A stretch of DNA of 9,485 nucleotides from Bacteroidota bacterium (lineage in GTDB: Bacteria; Bacteroidota; Bacteroidia; Bacteroidales; Rikenellaceae), in NCBI GenBank assembly GCA_023413645.1, contig JAEZPN010000104.1:1-9485 (forward strand), written 5' to 3'. A program made the position numbers and the translations under genes. This document shows positions 1-7,006 of the stretch, piece by piece (within the stretch, counting starts at the first letter, position 1; each line of letters starts with the position of its first letter). A model generated the notes under the pieces. It made no database searches. It was given only the letters and a program-made list of their open reading frames with translations, and was not told where the DNA came from.

Positions 1-397
1 GCACGATGCCGTTCAAGAGAGCGTCAACGTCAACCTCGCAAGCGCAAGTCTCGCAGAAGCAGAAGCCGAGCGAGTCAACGCCAGAGTTAAGAAGCTTCAA
101 AGCCTCCTCGTTAGCCTCCTTTGCGCACTTCACTGCGATGGTCTGGTGCACACGCCAAGTGTTGTCCTTAGAGACACCACGAACGTATGGGAACTCACCA
201 GCCTCTGCGCCAAGATACTCTACCTCAGCGAGGTTCTCAGCACGGTAGTAAGGGCGTACATTGAAACCCTCACCAGTCTTCCATACCAATTTGCGCTCAT
301 AATCAGCGCCCTTAAGGTCAGTTGTGATGACGGCCTCCCACTGCTCAGTAGATACTGGTGGGAACTCCGCGAACAACTTTTCTTTGGTATTAGCCAT
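1..397 (-). CDS. mutA: Methylmalonyl-CoA mutase small (beta) subunit, N-terminal part
   Basis: Reading minus from the ATG at 397 gives an open frame of 132 codons that runs off the left edge, so the gene is partial. The protein begins MANTKEKLFAEFPPVSTEQW and continues with LKGADYERKLVWKT, GFNVRPYY and FPYVRG, which I recognise as the start of the small subunit of the heterodimeric adenosylcobalamin-dependent methylmalonyl-CoA mutase. In the family this subunit pairs with catalytic MutB, and the enzyme interconverts succinyl-CoA and methylmalonyl-CoA on the succinate-propionate route used by many Bacteroidales. The small subunit is not itself catalytic. A cysteine-rich patch (FCFCETCAC) lies near residues 112-120. 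mutB would be expected beyond the window edge; that cannot be seen. No Shine-Dalgarno precedes the ATG; the upstream stretch is A/T-rich. A promoter is visible about 120 bp upstream. Confidence 0.88.
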   Translation of the reverse strand, partial: MANTKEKLFAEFPPVSTEQWEAVITTDLKGADYERKLVWKTGEGFNVRPYYRAENLAEVEYLGAEAGEFPYVRGVSKDNTWRVHQTIAVKCAKEANEEALKLLNSGVDSLGFCFCETCACEVDVDALLNGIV

Positions 398-517
398 AGT
401 TGTTTTAGATTTAATTGTTTTTAAGTGTGTGATATTTAATATCTTAAGTTTTCTGTTTGGTGTTGTAGCGCCCTGAGCCCGCATACGCGCGAGAATAGAG
501 CAGGGTCTAAAACACAA

Positions 518-549
518 CAAAGTTACGAAATATGCCCGCGAAAAGCAAA
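518..549 (-). promoter_or_regulatory. Bacteroidota-type promoter of mutA
   Basis: On minus, TTTG (549-546), a 20-nt spacer and TAACTTTG (525-518) match the Bacteroidota primary sigma consensus TTTG-N19/20-TAnnTTTG. Transcription would start near 510-513, giving mutA a 5' leader of about 115 nt. The -33 box lies directly after the glycosyltransferase terminator. Confidence 0.75.
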
Positions 550-551
550 TT

Positions 552-583
552 TTTTAGAAGAAAAAGTTGCGCGCACACGCAAC
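552..583 (-). terminator. Intrinsic terminator of the glycosyltransferase gene
   Basis: Three bases after the stop codon, minus reads GTTGCG-TGTGCG-CGCAAC followed by TTTTTCTTCT: a 6-bp GC-rich stem (583-578 with 571-566), a 6-nt loop and a U-rich tail. It separates this gene from the mutA promoter just beyond. Confidence 0.7.
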
Positions 584-586
584 GAA

Positions 587-1483
587 TCACTTGTTGGTGG
601 TGAAAATACCCTTTGAGATGTGCTTGCGCATAAGGATTAGATAGCGCGATTGCTGAGGGCGGTGCACAAGGCAGAGTAGTAGGGTCGCCGCCCACTTTAA
701 TAACTCTCCGACATAGAGCTTAAGCATGGAGTTATTGAGCTCTGCACGGGTGCGCTGGCTGATGCCCGTATTGGTTGCAAGACGCACGAAATAGTCGCGC
801 GAAAGTTTCTCCTCGGGAATGATGTGATACATCACGGCGCGAGGTGCGTAATACACTCTGTATCCGCTATTTGCGATGCGCTCAAAGAGGTCGCTCTCCT
901 CGCCTCCGAGAAGGCGTTTTCCGGTGCGGCCGAGCGAGGTATTGAAAATGCCGATACTATCAAAAAGCCTGCGGCGCATAGCCATATTTCCTCCTCCAGG
1001 TATGCGACCCGAGGGGAAGAGTTTGACCCTATCTCCGAAGCTCATGGGGTTGGCAATAGGGCGCTCCGTATATCGTGACATCCAGCGTGGACGACCTGTG
1101 GGGTACTCGGCGATAATCTCACCTCCCGCAGCCATGGCGTCGGGGTGTTGGTCGAAGAGATCAATGTAGGCTGTGATGAAATCCTTGACGATGTGCTCGT
1201 CGTCATCAATAAAGGCGACTATATCTCCGTGGCTCGCCTTAATACCCGCATTTCGGGCGTGAGAAAGACCTTGATTAGGCTCAAATATATAGCGGATATT
1301 CAGCGTGTTATGCTTGCTTTGAAATGCCTCGATGCGCTCGCGGGTGTTGTCCGAAGAGTTGTTGTCCACGACGATGCACTCCCACGTCTCCGCTTGGGCA
1401 CTCTGCATAGCAACAGAGCCCAGCGTAACCATAAGTTGCTCGGCACGATTATATGTTGCTATGACAAGAGATAGGCGAATCAT
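587..1483 (-). CDS. Family 2 glycosyltransferase (GT-A fold)
   Basis: A 298-residue protein with the GT2 signature: beta-strand start SLVIATYNRAEQL (5-17), nucleotide-binding VVDNNSSDNT (38-47), the metal-binding DDD of FIDDDEHI (93-95), GGGNMAMRR (163-171) and the acidic GGEESDLFERI (193-203). GT2 enzymes transfer a sugar from a nucleotide sugar to an acceptor, here probably in surface polysaccharide or glycan assembly; donor and acceptor cannot be read from sequence. A short hydrophobic stretch near 260-273 may lie against the membrane. The frame stays open upstream to an ATG at 1510, but I prefer the ATG at 1483: the GT2 fold begins directly after it, and TATATTTG at 1495-1488 ends 4 nt before it, so the mRNA would be leaderless. 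The gene stands alone rather than in a polysaccharide cluster. Divergent to the HAD phosphatase. Confidence 0.85.
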   Translation of the reverse strand: MIRLSLVIATYNRAEQLMVTLGSVAMQSAQAETWECIVVDNNSSDNTRERIEAFQSKHNTLNIRYIFEPNQGLSHARNAGIKASHGDIVAFIDDDEHIVKDFITAYIDLFDQHPDAMAAGGEIIAEYPTGRPRWMSRYTERPIANPMSFGDRVKLFPSGRIPGGGNMAMRRRLFDSIGIFNTSLGRTGKRLLGGEESDLFERIANSGYRVYYAPRAVMYHIIPEEKLSRDYFVRLATNTGISQRTRAELNNSMLKLYVGELLKWAATLLLCLVHRPQQSRYLILMRKHISKGIFTTNK

Positions 1484-1487
1484 AGGG

Positions 1488-1495
1488 CAAATATA
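1488..1495 (-). promoter_or_regulatory. -7 box of the glycosyltransferase; decides the start at 1483
   Basis: Minus reads TATATTTG-CCCT-ATG, a perfect TAnnTTTG box whose expected start site falls at or next to the ATG at 1483. No TTTG -33 element sits at the usual 19-20 nt distance. It faces away from the phosphatase promoter 15 bp to its right. Confidence 0.55.
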
Positions 1496-1509
1496 AGAAT
1501 TATTTTTCA

Positions 1510-1517
1510 TATCTTTG
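1510..1517 (+). promoter_or_regulatory. -7 box of the HAD phosphatase (leaderless)
   Basis: TATCTTTG followed by CACCC and ATG at 1523. The same TATCTTTGCACC string occurs at both rRNA promoters in this window. With the start site expected 5-7 nt after the box, the mRNA would begin at or within a base or two of the start codon. No convincing -33 TTTG is present. Confidence 0.65.
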
Positions 1518-1522
1518 CACCC

Positions 1523-2188
1523 ATGAAGTACGATATTGTTATATTCGATTTGGATGGTACGCTGCTAAATACCATTGGTGACCTTGCAGCGTCGGTAGAC
1601 TATGTTATGCGTTCGCGCAACTTGCCCGAGCACACCGATGCGGAGTATCGCCAGATGGTGGGTGGTGGCATCAAGCGCCTTGTGGAACGTGCTCTGCCTG
1701 CGGAATTGGCTGCTGATGAGGCCTATGTTGAGGAGTGTGTAGCGCAGTTCCGTCGCTACTATGTAGATAATATAGACCGCTATACGGTGCCCTATGAGGG
1801 TATGTGCGACCTTTTACGCCGCCTCCGCAGTGAGGGTGTTAAGGTGGCTGTTGCATCGAACAAGTTTCAGCACGGCACAGACCGCCTTGTGGCTAAATTC
1901 TTTGGTGATATAGACTTTGTGGCTATCGAGGGCAATCGTGAGGGAGCACCCCTTAAGCCCGATCCTCAGATTGTGAATAATATCCTTCAGAAGGCGGGTG
2001 TGGAACACGCAAAAACTGTCATGATTGGCGACTCGGGTATCGACATACGCACAGCTGCGGCTGCGGGCATTGATGCTATAGGTGTGGCCTGGGGCTTTCG
2101 CTTTGCTGAGGAGCTCTACGAGGCTGGTGCAGAGAGGGTTGTGACCACCGCCGCAGAGCTCGAAGCGGAGTTGTTCAAGGAGACCTAA
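1523..2188 (+). CDS. HAD-family hydrolase, phosphoglycolate phosphatase-like
   Basis: A 221-residue HAD subfamily IA phosphatase. Motif I is FDLDGTLL, with nucleophile D9 and general acid/base D11. The cap is alpha-helical (about 15-85). Motif II is VAVASNKF with S112, the motif III lysine is K145 in APLKPDP, and motif IV is MIGDSGIDI with D170 and D174. All catalytic positions are present and the length is normal. The closest well-known relatives are Gph-type phosphoglycolate phosphatases, which remove the phosphate from 2-phosphoglycolate formed in oxidative DNA repair, but pyrophosphatase PpaX and other sugar-phosphate phosphatases look alike, so the substrate is open. The start at 1523 puts MKYDIVIFDLDG in the usual place. 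It is divergent from the glycosyltransferase, and its stop codon overlaps that of the convergent regulator. No terminator is visible between them. Confidence 0.88.
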   Translation: MKYDIVIFDLDGTLLNTIGDLAASVDYVMRSRNLPEHTDAEYRQMVGGGIKRLVERALPAELAADEAYVEECVAQFRRYYVDNIDRYTVPYEGMCDLLRRLRSEGVKVAVASNKFQHGTDRLVAKFFGDIDFVAIEGNREGAPLKPDPQIVNNILQKAGVEHAKTVMIGDSGIDIRTAAAAGIDAIGVAWGFRFAEELYEAGAERVVTTAAELEAELFKET

Positions 2189-3327
2189 GCACGACAGTAG
2201 CGCTGCACACATTCGGCCGTAATGCGCTCATCACTAAGTATTATAAGCCGCTCAACGACGTTGTGTAGCTCGCGTATGTTTCCTGTCCAGGAGCAGTGCG
2301 AGAGTATCTCCACGGCGTCGCTGTCTATGCTCTTTATGCCTATGTCGTGGCGTGTGCATATCTCGGTTATAAAATGGTCGACAAGGAGACCTATGTCGCC
2401 TCTGCGTTCGCGCAACGGGGGTACGTCAATCTCGATGACGCTCAGACGGTGGTAGAGGTCCTCGCGGAAGTGCCCGAGGCGTATCTCGTTGCGTATATCC
2501 TTATTCGTCGCCGCTACAACACGCACATCTACGGCTATATCTCTATCTCCTCCTACGCGTGTAATCTTATTCTCTTGTAGCGCCCGCAACACCTTGGCTT
2601 GAGCCGAGAGAGACATATCGCCAATCTCATCCATAAAGAGTGTGCCTCCGTCAGCCAACTCGAACTTTCCCTTGCGCTGTTTTACGGCCGAAGTAAAAGA
2701 TCCCTTCTCGTGACCAAAGAGCTCGCTCTCAATAAGTTCTGAGGGTATGGCTGCGCAGTTTACCTCAATAAAGGGTGCTGTTGCGCGGTTGCTCTTTAGG
2801 TGTAGCCACCGTGCAACAAGTTCTTTGCCCGTGCCATTTTCGCCAAGCACCAAGACCCTTGCGTCGGAGGGTGCAACGCGCCGTATCATGTTGCGCACAT
2901 GCTCAATCGCCACAGACTCGCCAATTATGGGCTGTGTGGCACAGTTAGTGCCTTTAGCCTGACTGCGGATGTTGCGCCGTTGAGGTGTTGTTATGCTCTC
3001 CTCGTTGTTTGCAGTTATGCTACGCAGGGTCTCCAGTAGGCGATTCATATCGAAGGGTGGCGTGAGGTAGTCGATAGCTCCATGGCGCAGTGCTGCTATG
3101 GCGGACTCTATGTCGGGTGTGCGTGTGACGACTATTGTTGGCAGTCCCATCTCCTCGGATGAAAACTCGCCATCGATGATAGCCGCATCGAAGTGCCCTG
3201 TGCTGCATAGTTCGTTGGCGCGAGGTAGTGTCTCAGCCTCGGTTGTGGCGATGTTCTCGAAGTTGAGGCGCTCACGCAGCGAGTTGAGCATACTTTTGGA
3301 GTGAGAAAGGAGTAAAATTTTTGTCAT
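2185..3327 (-). CDS. Sigma-54 activator with degenerate receiver and no DNA-binding domain
   Basis: A 380-residue protein in two parts. Residues 1-105 resemble a response-regulator receiver: D52 (AAIID) and T68 align with the phospho-acceptor and the conserved Thr, but the N-terminal acidic pair is replaced by ILLLSHSK and the conserved Lys by Pro (LTPPF, P90). The D-to-T interval is 16 residues, about 10 shorter than usual. Residues 133-365 are a sigma-54 AAA+ domain: Walker A GENGTGKE (162-169), GSFTSA (209-214) where GAFTGA is usual, Walker B TLFMDE (229-234), sensor I AATNKD, arginines R288 and R294, and sensor II WTGNIREL (347-354). The protein stops 26 residues after that motif, so the C-terminal Fis-type helix-turn-helix is missing. 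The family uses ATP hydrolysis to open sigma-54 promoters. Here DNA targeting would need a partner or action from solution. I found no promoter for it in 3328-3502. Confidence 0.9.
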   Translation of the reverse strand: MTKILLLSHSKSMLNSLRERLNFENIATTEAETLPRANELCSTGHFDAAIIDGEFSSEEMGLPTIVVTRTPDIESAIAALRHGAIDYLTPPFDMNRLLETLRSITANNEESITTPQRRNIRSQAKGTNCATQPIIGESVAIEHVRNMIRRVAPSDARVLVLGENGTGKELVARWLHLKSNRATAPFIEVNCAAIPSELIESELFGHEKGSFTSAVKQRKGKFELADGGTLFMDEIGDMSLSAQAKVLRALQENKITRVGGDRDIAVDVRVVAATNKDIRNEIRLGHFREDLYHRLSVIEIDVPPLRERRGDIGLLVDHFITEICTRHDIGIKSIDSDAVEILSHCSWTGNIRELHNVVERLIILSDERITAECVQRYCRA

Positions 3328-3502
3328 AGTTTGTTTTTATGAATAATTTGCATTTACTTTGTAGAATTAAATTGCGATTAAAGATGCTGCCTTTCGACCT
3401 ATTGTGCAAGTCTCGGCACACAGATGACCCGATTAAGTGGCGAAGTCGAACTAAATCTATGATTTAAGGGTTGCATACAATCAAAAATTAACAGCGATAG
3501 CA

Positions 3503-4162
3503 ATGAGAAAAAACTATAATTTCACGCGACGTAAGCTCTACCTCCCGGAGTATGGACGACATATCCACGAAATGGTAGACTCGTTGCTCGAGATTGAGGA
3601 TAGGTATGAGCGTACACGCCAGGCCAAGGCTGTGATTGCCGTGATGGGCAATATCAACCCCATGCTCCGCGATACGGAGGATTTCAAGCATAAGCTCTGG
3701 GACCACCTATTCATAATGTCAGACTTCAAGTTGGATGTCGACTCGCCCTACCCACAACCTTCACGCCAAGATCTAACGCTCACACCTCAAAAGTTGCGTT
3801 ACCCCCAGACTCGCATAACGCTCAAGCACTATGGTAAGTATCTCCATCAGTTTGTTGAGCAGTTGGCAAAGGAGTCAAAAACAAAGCAGGTGACACACGA
3901 GATGGTGAACATCGCGCGTTTTATGCGTAACAAGGGCTATGAGTTCAATAACGAGCACCCCAATAACGAAGCTATAGTTCGCGACATACGCCTCTTGGCG
4001 GGTGAGGACCACGAGATGGATCTCTCGGCAATTACAACTATGCGTAGCGACCGCCGAGTAAGTGGTCAGCAGCGCGTGCAGAAGCGTAACAAGCAGCACC
4101 ACAACGGTCGTAAGAGCGTTAAGAGTGCGCGCCCACAGCAGCGCCATAACCAACATAAATAG
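3503..4162 (+). CDS. DUF4290 family protein, function unknown
   Basis: A 219-residue protein I recognise as the DUF4290 family, widespread in Bacteroidota and without an assigned function. Residues 1-175 form the conserved part, predicted mostly helical, with RRKLYLPEYGRHIHEMV (10-26), a DRYERTRQAK stretch and a second helix pair around YGKYLHQFVEQLAKES (110-125). The YGR/KxxHxxV pattern near 17-25 recurs at 110-118, hinting at an internal repeat. Residues 181-219 are a low-complexity tail rich in Arg, Lys, His, Gln and Asn, likely disordered and able to bind nucleic acid or acidic partners. There is no signal peptide, so it is probably cytoplasmic. It is divergent from the sigma-54 activator (175 bp gap). 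A 52-bp gap with no terminator separates it from the lipoprotein, so cotranscription is possible. No consensus promoter was found upstream. Confidence 0.8.
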   Translation: MRKNYNFTRRKLYLPEYGRHIHEMVDSLLEIEDRYERTRQAKAVIAVMGNINPMLRDTEDFKHKLWDHLFIMSDFKLDVDSPYPQPSRQDLTLTPQKLRYPQTRITLKHYGKYLHQFVEQLAKESKTKQVTHEMVNIARFMRNKGYEFNNEHPNNEAIVRDIRLLAGEDHEMDLSAITTMRSDRRVSGQQRVQKRNKQHHNGRKSVKSARPQQRHNQHK

Positions 4163-4214
4163 GTTGGGGATGCTGTAAACTTAAGAAAATAAGTAATATA
4201 CGATTAAGATAAGA

Positions 4215-5360
4215 ATGAAGAAATTGCTTTTTGCCATCACTGCGATGGCCATAATACTTTGCTCTTGTAGCCAGGAACCCACAGCAAATACATCTATCTC
4301 TGGCCGCTTCGTGGGTAGTGGCGTGGACTCAATCTACTTGGAGCGTATTACAGATAAGTTCGACAAGGCAGAGCAGATAGATGCTGTAGCCTTGAAGGAT
4401 GATGGTTCGTTTAGCTTCGACCTCACAATTGCTGAGGGCGAGTCGCCCCGTTTCTATCGTCTCACATTCTCTAACGATAGTCGCCCCGTAACACTTGTTG
4501 TGGCACCTGGTGACCAGATTAAGATGGAGTCGGCGGGCAACATCTTCCTTAACTATAGCGTTGAGGGCTCTGAGGAGTCGGCACTTATTGCAGAGTTTAG
4601 CCACGACTACTTCGCTTCGGTAGATGAGCTTGCAAATATTGCAGAGAACCAGCTTCCTGCAGCAGGCAAGAGTCGTGAGTTGGAGCGTCGTGCATATGAC
4701 CTTGCGCGCGAGGCTATGCTTAAGCAGGTGCGCTTCATAGGTTCTCACCAGGAGTGCATCGCCTCTGTCTATGCTCTCCATCATAAGGTTGCAGAGCAGT
4801 ACATCCCACAGCTTGAGGGTCAGGGTGTTAACATTGTGCACTACCGCTCGGTGCTCGAGGGCATAAAGGCTACGTATCCCACATCGCCATACATCGCCAT
4901 CTTAGAGCGTAAAATCGAGGAGAGCGAGGCCTTTGCGCGCGTGTTGGATAGCGTTCACGAGGTGTCATACCCCGATTTGGAACTAACAGATATATGTGGA
5001 ACAAAGCATAAACTTTCGGACCTCGAGGGCAAGGTGGTGCTCGTATATTTCTGGTCGGCACTCAATGTCATGAGCAACAACCTCAATGCTGAGCTTAAGT
5101 CTCTATATCAGGAGTATCACGACAAGGGCTTCGAGGTATACCACGTATCGGTTGATACAGATAAGGATAGTTGGGTTGTGGCAATCAACGCGCAGAATCT
5201 CCCATGGCCATCACTCTACACTGGTGGCGATGCACGTGTTGTAGAGCTCTACAACGTGGAGAAGATCCCCACAACATACATCATCAACCGTAATGGTGAC
5301 ATATCACCCGTAAAGGAGGATATAGAGACCATAAAGCGAGAGGTTAAGCGACTTATTTAG
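4215..5360 (+). CDS. Lipoprotein with DUF4369-like and thioredoxin-like domains, CxxC lost
   Basis: A 381-residue protein with a lipoprotein signal: MKKLLFAITAMAIIL then lipobox L15-C16-S17-C18, C18 being the lipidated cysteine. Residues about 25-120 match the beta-rich DUF4369 domain often found at the front of Bacteroidota TlpA-type thiol-disulfide proteins (SISGRFVG, IYLERI, FYRLTF). A helical linker follows (about 120-245), then a TlpA/AhpC-like thioredoxin fold (about 250-381) with LSDLEGKVVLVYFW, VYHVSVDTD and the cis-proline strand KIPTTYIINRNG (P352). Where the family has WxxWCxxC, this protein has W280-S-A-L-N284-V-M-S287, so both redox cysteines are replaced. It keeps the fold but cannot do ordinary disulfide exchange, so a binding or structural role in the envelope is my inference. 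It is first in a tight run with lpxH, thyA and folA. Only 1 bp separates its stop from lpxH. Confidence 0.85.
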   Translation: MKKLLFAITAMAIILCSCSQEPTANTSISGRFVGSGVDSIYLERITDKFDKAEQIDAVALKDDGSFSFDLTIAEGESPRFYRLTFSNDSRPVTLVVAPGDQIKMESAGNIFLNYSVEGSEESALIAEFSHDYFASVDELANIAENQLPAAGKSRELERRAYDLAREAMLKQVRFIGSHQECIASVYALHHKVAEQYIPQLEGQGVNIVHYRSVLEGIKATYPTSPYIAILERKIEESEAFARVLDSVHEVSYPDLELTDICGTKHKLSDLEGKVVLVYFWSALNVMSNNLNAELKSLYQEYHDKGFEVYHVSVDTDKDSWVVAINAQNLPWPSLYTGGDARVVELYNVEKIPTTYIINRNGDISPVKEDIETIKREVKRLI

Positions 5361-5361
5361 A

Positions 5362-6117
5362 ATGATATACTTCGTATCGGACATACACCTTGGCTGTATC
5401 GACAATGAGCAGTCTAAGCGTGCTGAGCGCGCCTTCTGTCGTTGGCTCGATATGGTTGCTGCGGATGCCGAGGCAATATACCTCTTGGGTGATATCTTCG
5501 ACTTCTGGTTCGAGTACCATAAGGTTGCACCCCAGGGCTTCGTAAGGGTCTTGGGACGCCTTGCTGAGCTCTCGGATAGGGGTGTGGAGATTGTATTCTA
5601 CACAGGTAACCACGATATGTGGTGCCTCGACTACCTCGTGCGCGAGTGTGGTGTGCGCGTAGAGCATAAACCCAAAGTCGAGGAGGTTGCAGGTAGAAAG
5701 ATACACCTTGCGCATGGCGATAACATGAATATCAAGGGAGAGCCTATGCTAAAGATTATGAATGGCCTCTTCCGCTCGAAGGTGGCACGTTGGATGTTCC
5801 GCTGGTTTATTCACCCCGATATTGCTGCGTATATGGGTAAGAGGTTTAGTGGTAAGTCGCGTAAGTCGCAAGGTAATAAGGTGTTGCCCATAGACATCTT
5901 GGATTTCCTTGTGGAGTACGCCGAGAAGCATCACGCTACAAATAGCGATGTGGACACTTATGTCTTCGGTCATTTGCACATCCCACACCACAGGGCGGTT
6001 GGCGACTTTGAGGTGTTGTTCCTTAGCGACTGGTCGCGCGATGAGGCTACATACGTGGCATTGGATAGTAATGGTATAGAACTTAAGAACTTCAAAATAG
6101 ATGAGACAATATCTTGA
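5362..6117 (+). CDS. lpxH: UDP-2,3-diacylglucosamine diphosphatase-like metallophosphoesterase
   Basis: A 251-residue calcineurin-like phosphoesterase with every metal-binding motif: SDIHLG (D7, H9), GDIFDFW (D44), GNHD (N83, H84), AHGDN (H118) and GHLH (H204, H206). The GDIFDFWFEY stretch and overall length fit LpxH, the peripheral membrane enzyme that cleaves UDP-2,3-diacylglucosamine to lipid X and UMP in lipid A synthesis. The basic, aromatic segment at 138-175 (ARWMFRWF, KRFSGKSRKS) sits where LpxH has its substrate-gripping lid. Bacteroidota carry LpxH-like paralogs of unproven function, so the symbol is probable rather than certain. The ATG lies one base after the lipoprotein stop (TAGAATG), which suggests translational coupling, and the 3' end overlaps thyA by 17 bp. 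Confidence 0.8.
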   Translation: MIYFVSDIHLGCIDNEQSKRAERAFCRWLDMVAADAEAIYLLGDIFDFWFEYHKVAPQGFVRVLGRLAELSDRGVEIVFYTGNHDMWCLDYLVRECGVRVEHKPKVEEVAGRKIHLAHGDNMNIKGEPMLKIMNGLFRSKVARWMFRWFIHPDIAAYMGKRFSGKSRKSQGNKVLPIDILDFLVEYAEKHHATNSDVDTYVFGHLHIPHHRAVGDFEVLFLSDWSRDEATYVALDSNGIELKNFKIDETIS

Positions 6118-6991
6118 CCTACTCGATAAAATATGCCGTGAGGGTGTGGTACGTGATGACCGCACAGGCACAGGCACAAAGGGCATCTTTGGCTACCAGA
6201 TGCGCTTTAACCTTAGTGAGGGATTTCCTCTGCTTACTACGAAGCGTGTCTTTTTGAAGGGTGTGATACATGAGTTGTTGTGGTTCTTGAAGGGCGATAC
6301 CAACATCAAGTATCTCGCTGACAATGGCGTACATATCTGGGATAGCGATGCCTTCCGCTACTACAACGAACTATGTGTTAAGCATGGCGTATTGCCCGTC
6401 GATATGGATACCTTCCTCAGCGCTTTGGGTGTGGAGTCACCCATCGAGGGCTATAAATTTGGCGATTTGAACCATGTCTATGGCTACCAGTGGCGTAGCT
6501 GGCCCAAGGCAAATGGCGAGAGCATAGATCAGATTAAGGAGGTCATCGATACCATAAAGAAAAATCCCTCGTCACGCCGTATGATTGTCTCGGCATGGAA
6601 CGTAGCGGATGTTGGCAGCATGGCGTTGCCCCCATGTCACACCATGTTCCAGTTCTTCGTGGCTGAGGGTAAATTGTCGTGTCAGTTATACCAGCGTAGT
6701 GGCGATGTCTTCCTCGGTGTGCCCTTCAACATCGCGTCGTATGCCCTTATGACGATGATGATTGCCAAGGAGTGTGGTTTGGAGGCTGGCGAGTTCATTC
6801 ACACTTTGGGTGATGCGCACCTCTATCTCAACCACCTCGATCAGGCGGCTGAGCAGCTGTCGCGCGATACACGTGCGCTTCCCCGCATGATTCTTGCGGA
6901 CCGCGACTCAATTTTTGACTATACTTACGAGGACTTTACGCTCGAGGGATACGACCCCCATCCTGCGATTAAAGCGCCTTTATCATTCTAA
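6101..6991 (+). CDS. thyA: Thymidylate synthase
   Basis: A 296-residue ThyA that methylates dUMP to dTMP using methylene-tetrahydrofolate and releases dihydrofolate. Visible signatures: DDRTGTGT (19-26) with the phosphate-binding Arg, ELLWFLKGDTN (58-68), the SSRRMIVSAWN pair of phosphate-binding arginines (157-167), catalytic C179 in ALPPCHTMFQFF, QLYQRSGDVFLGVPFNIASYA (195-215), which binds dUMP and the folate, and IHTLGDAHLYLNH (233-245). It is about 30 residues longer than the 264-residue E. coli enzyme; the extra length lies around 88-120, a region known to vary in the family. The start at 6101 is within lpxH, a 17-bp overlap in another frame, and gives the expected MRQYLDLLDKI beginning. 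folA follows after 15 bp, so product dihydrofolate is recycled by the next gene. Confidence 0.97.
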   Translation: MRQYLDLLDKICREGVVRDDRTGTGTKGIFGYQMRFNLSEGFPLLTTKRVFLKGVIHELLWFLKGDTNIKYLADNGVHIWDSDAFRYYNELCVKHGVLPVDMDTFLSALGVESPIEGYKFGDLNHVYGYQWRSWPKANGESIDQIKEVIDTIKKNPSSRRMIVSAWNVADVGSMALPPCHTMFQFFVAEGKLSCQLYQRSGDVFLGVPFNIASYALMTMMIAKECGLEAGEFIHTLGDAHLYLNHLDQAAEQLSRDTRALPRMILADRDSIFDYTYEDFTLEGYDPHPAIKAPLSF

Positions 6992-7006
6992 TATTATAGA
7001 CAGGTT

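Noticed and set aside
3347..3361. TTTG and TTACTTTG upstream of the DUF4290 gene as its promoter
   Set aside because: The -7 box has a mismatch at a key position and the spacing between the boxes is only 3 nt, so they cannot work together.
4870..5061. Minus-strand 63-codon frame inside the lipoprotein gene as an antisense gene
   Set aside because: It lies wholly in the shadow of a well-supported coding sequence and has no promoter or recognisable product.
5784..5800. TGGCAC-like sequence inside lpxH as a sigma-54 promoter
   Set aside because: The -12 half does not match TTGC at the required spacing and it lies within coding sequence.
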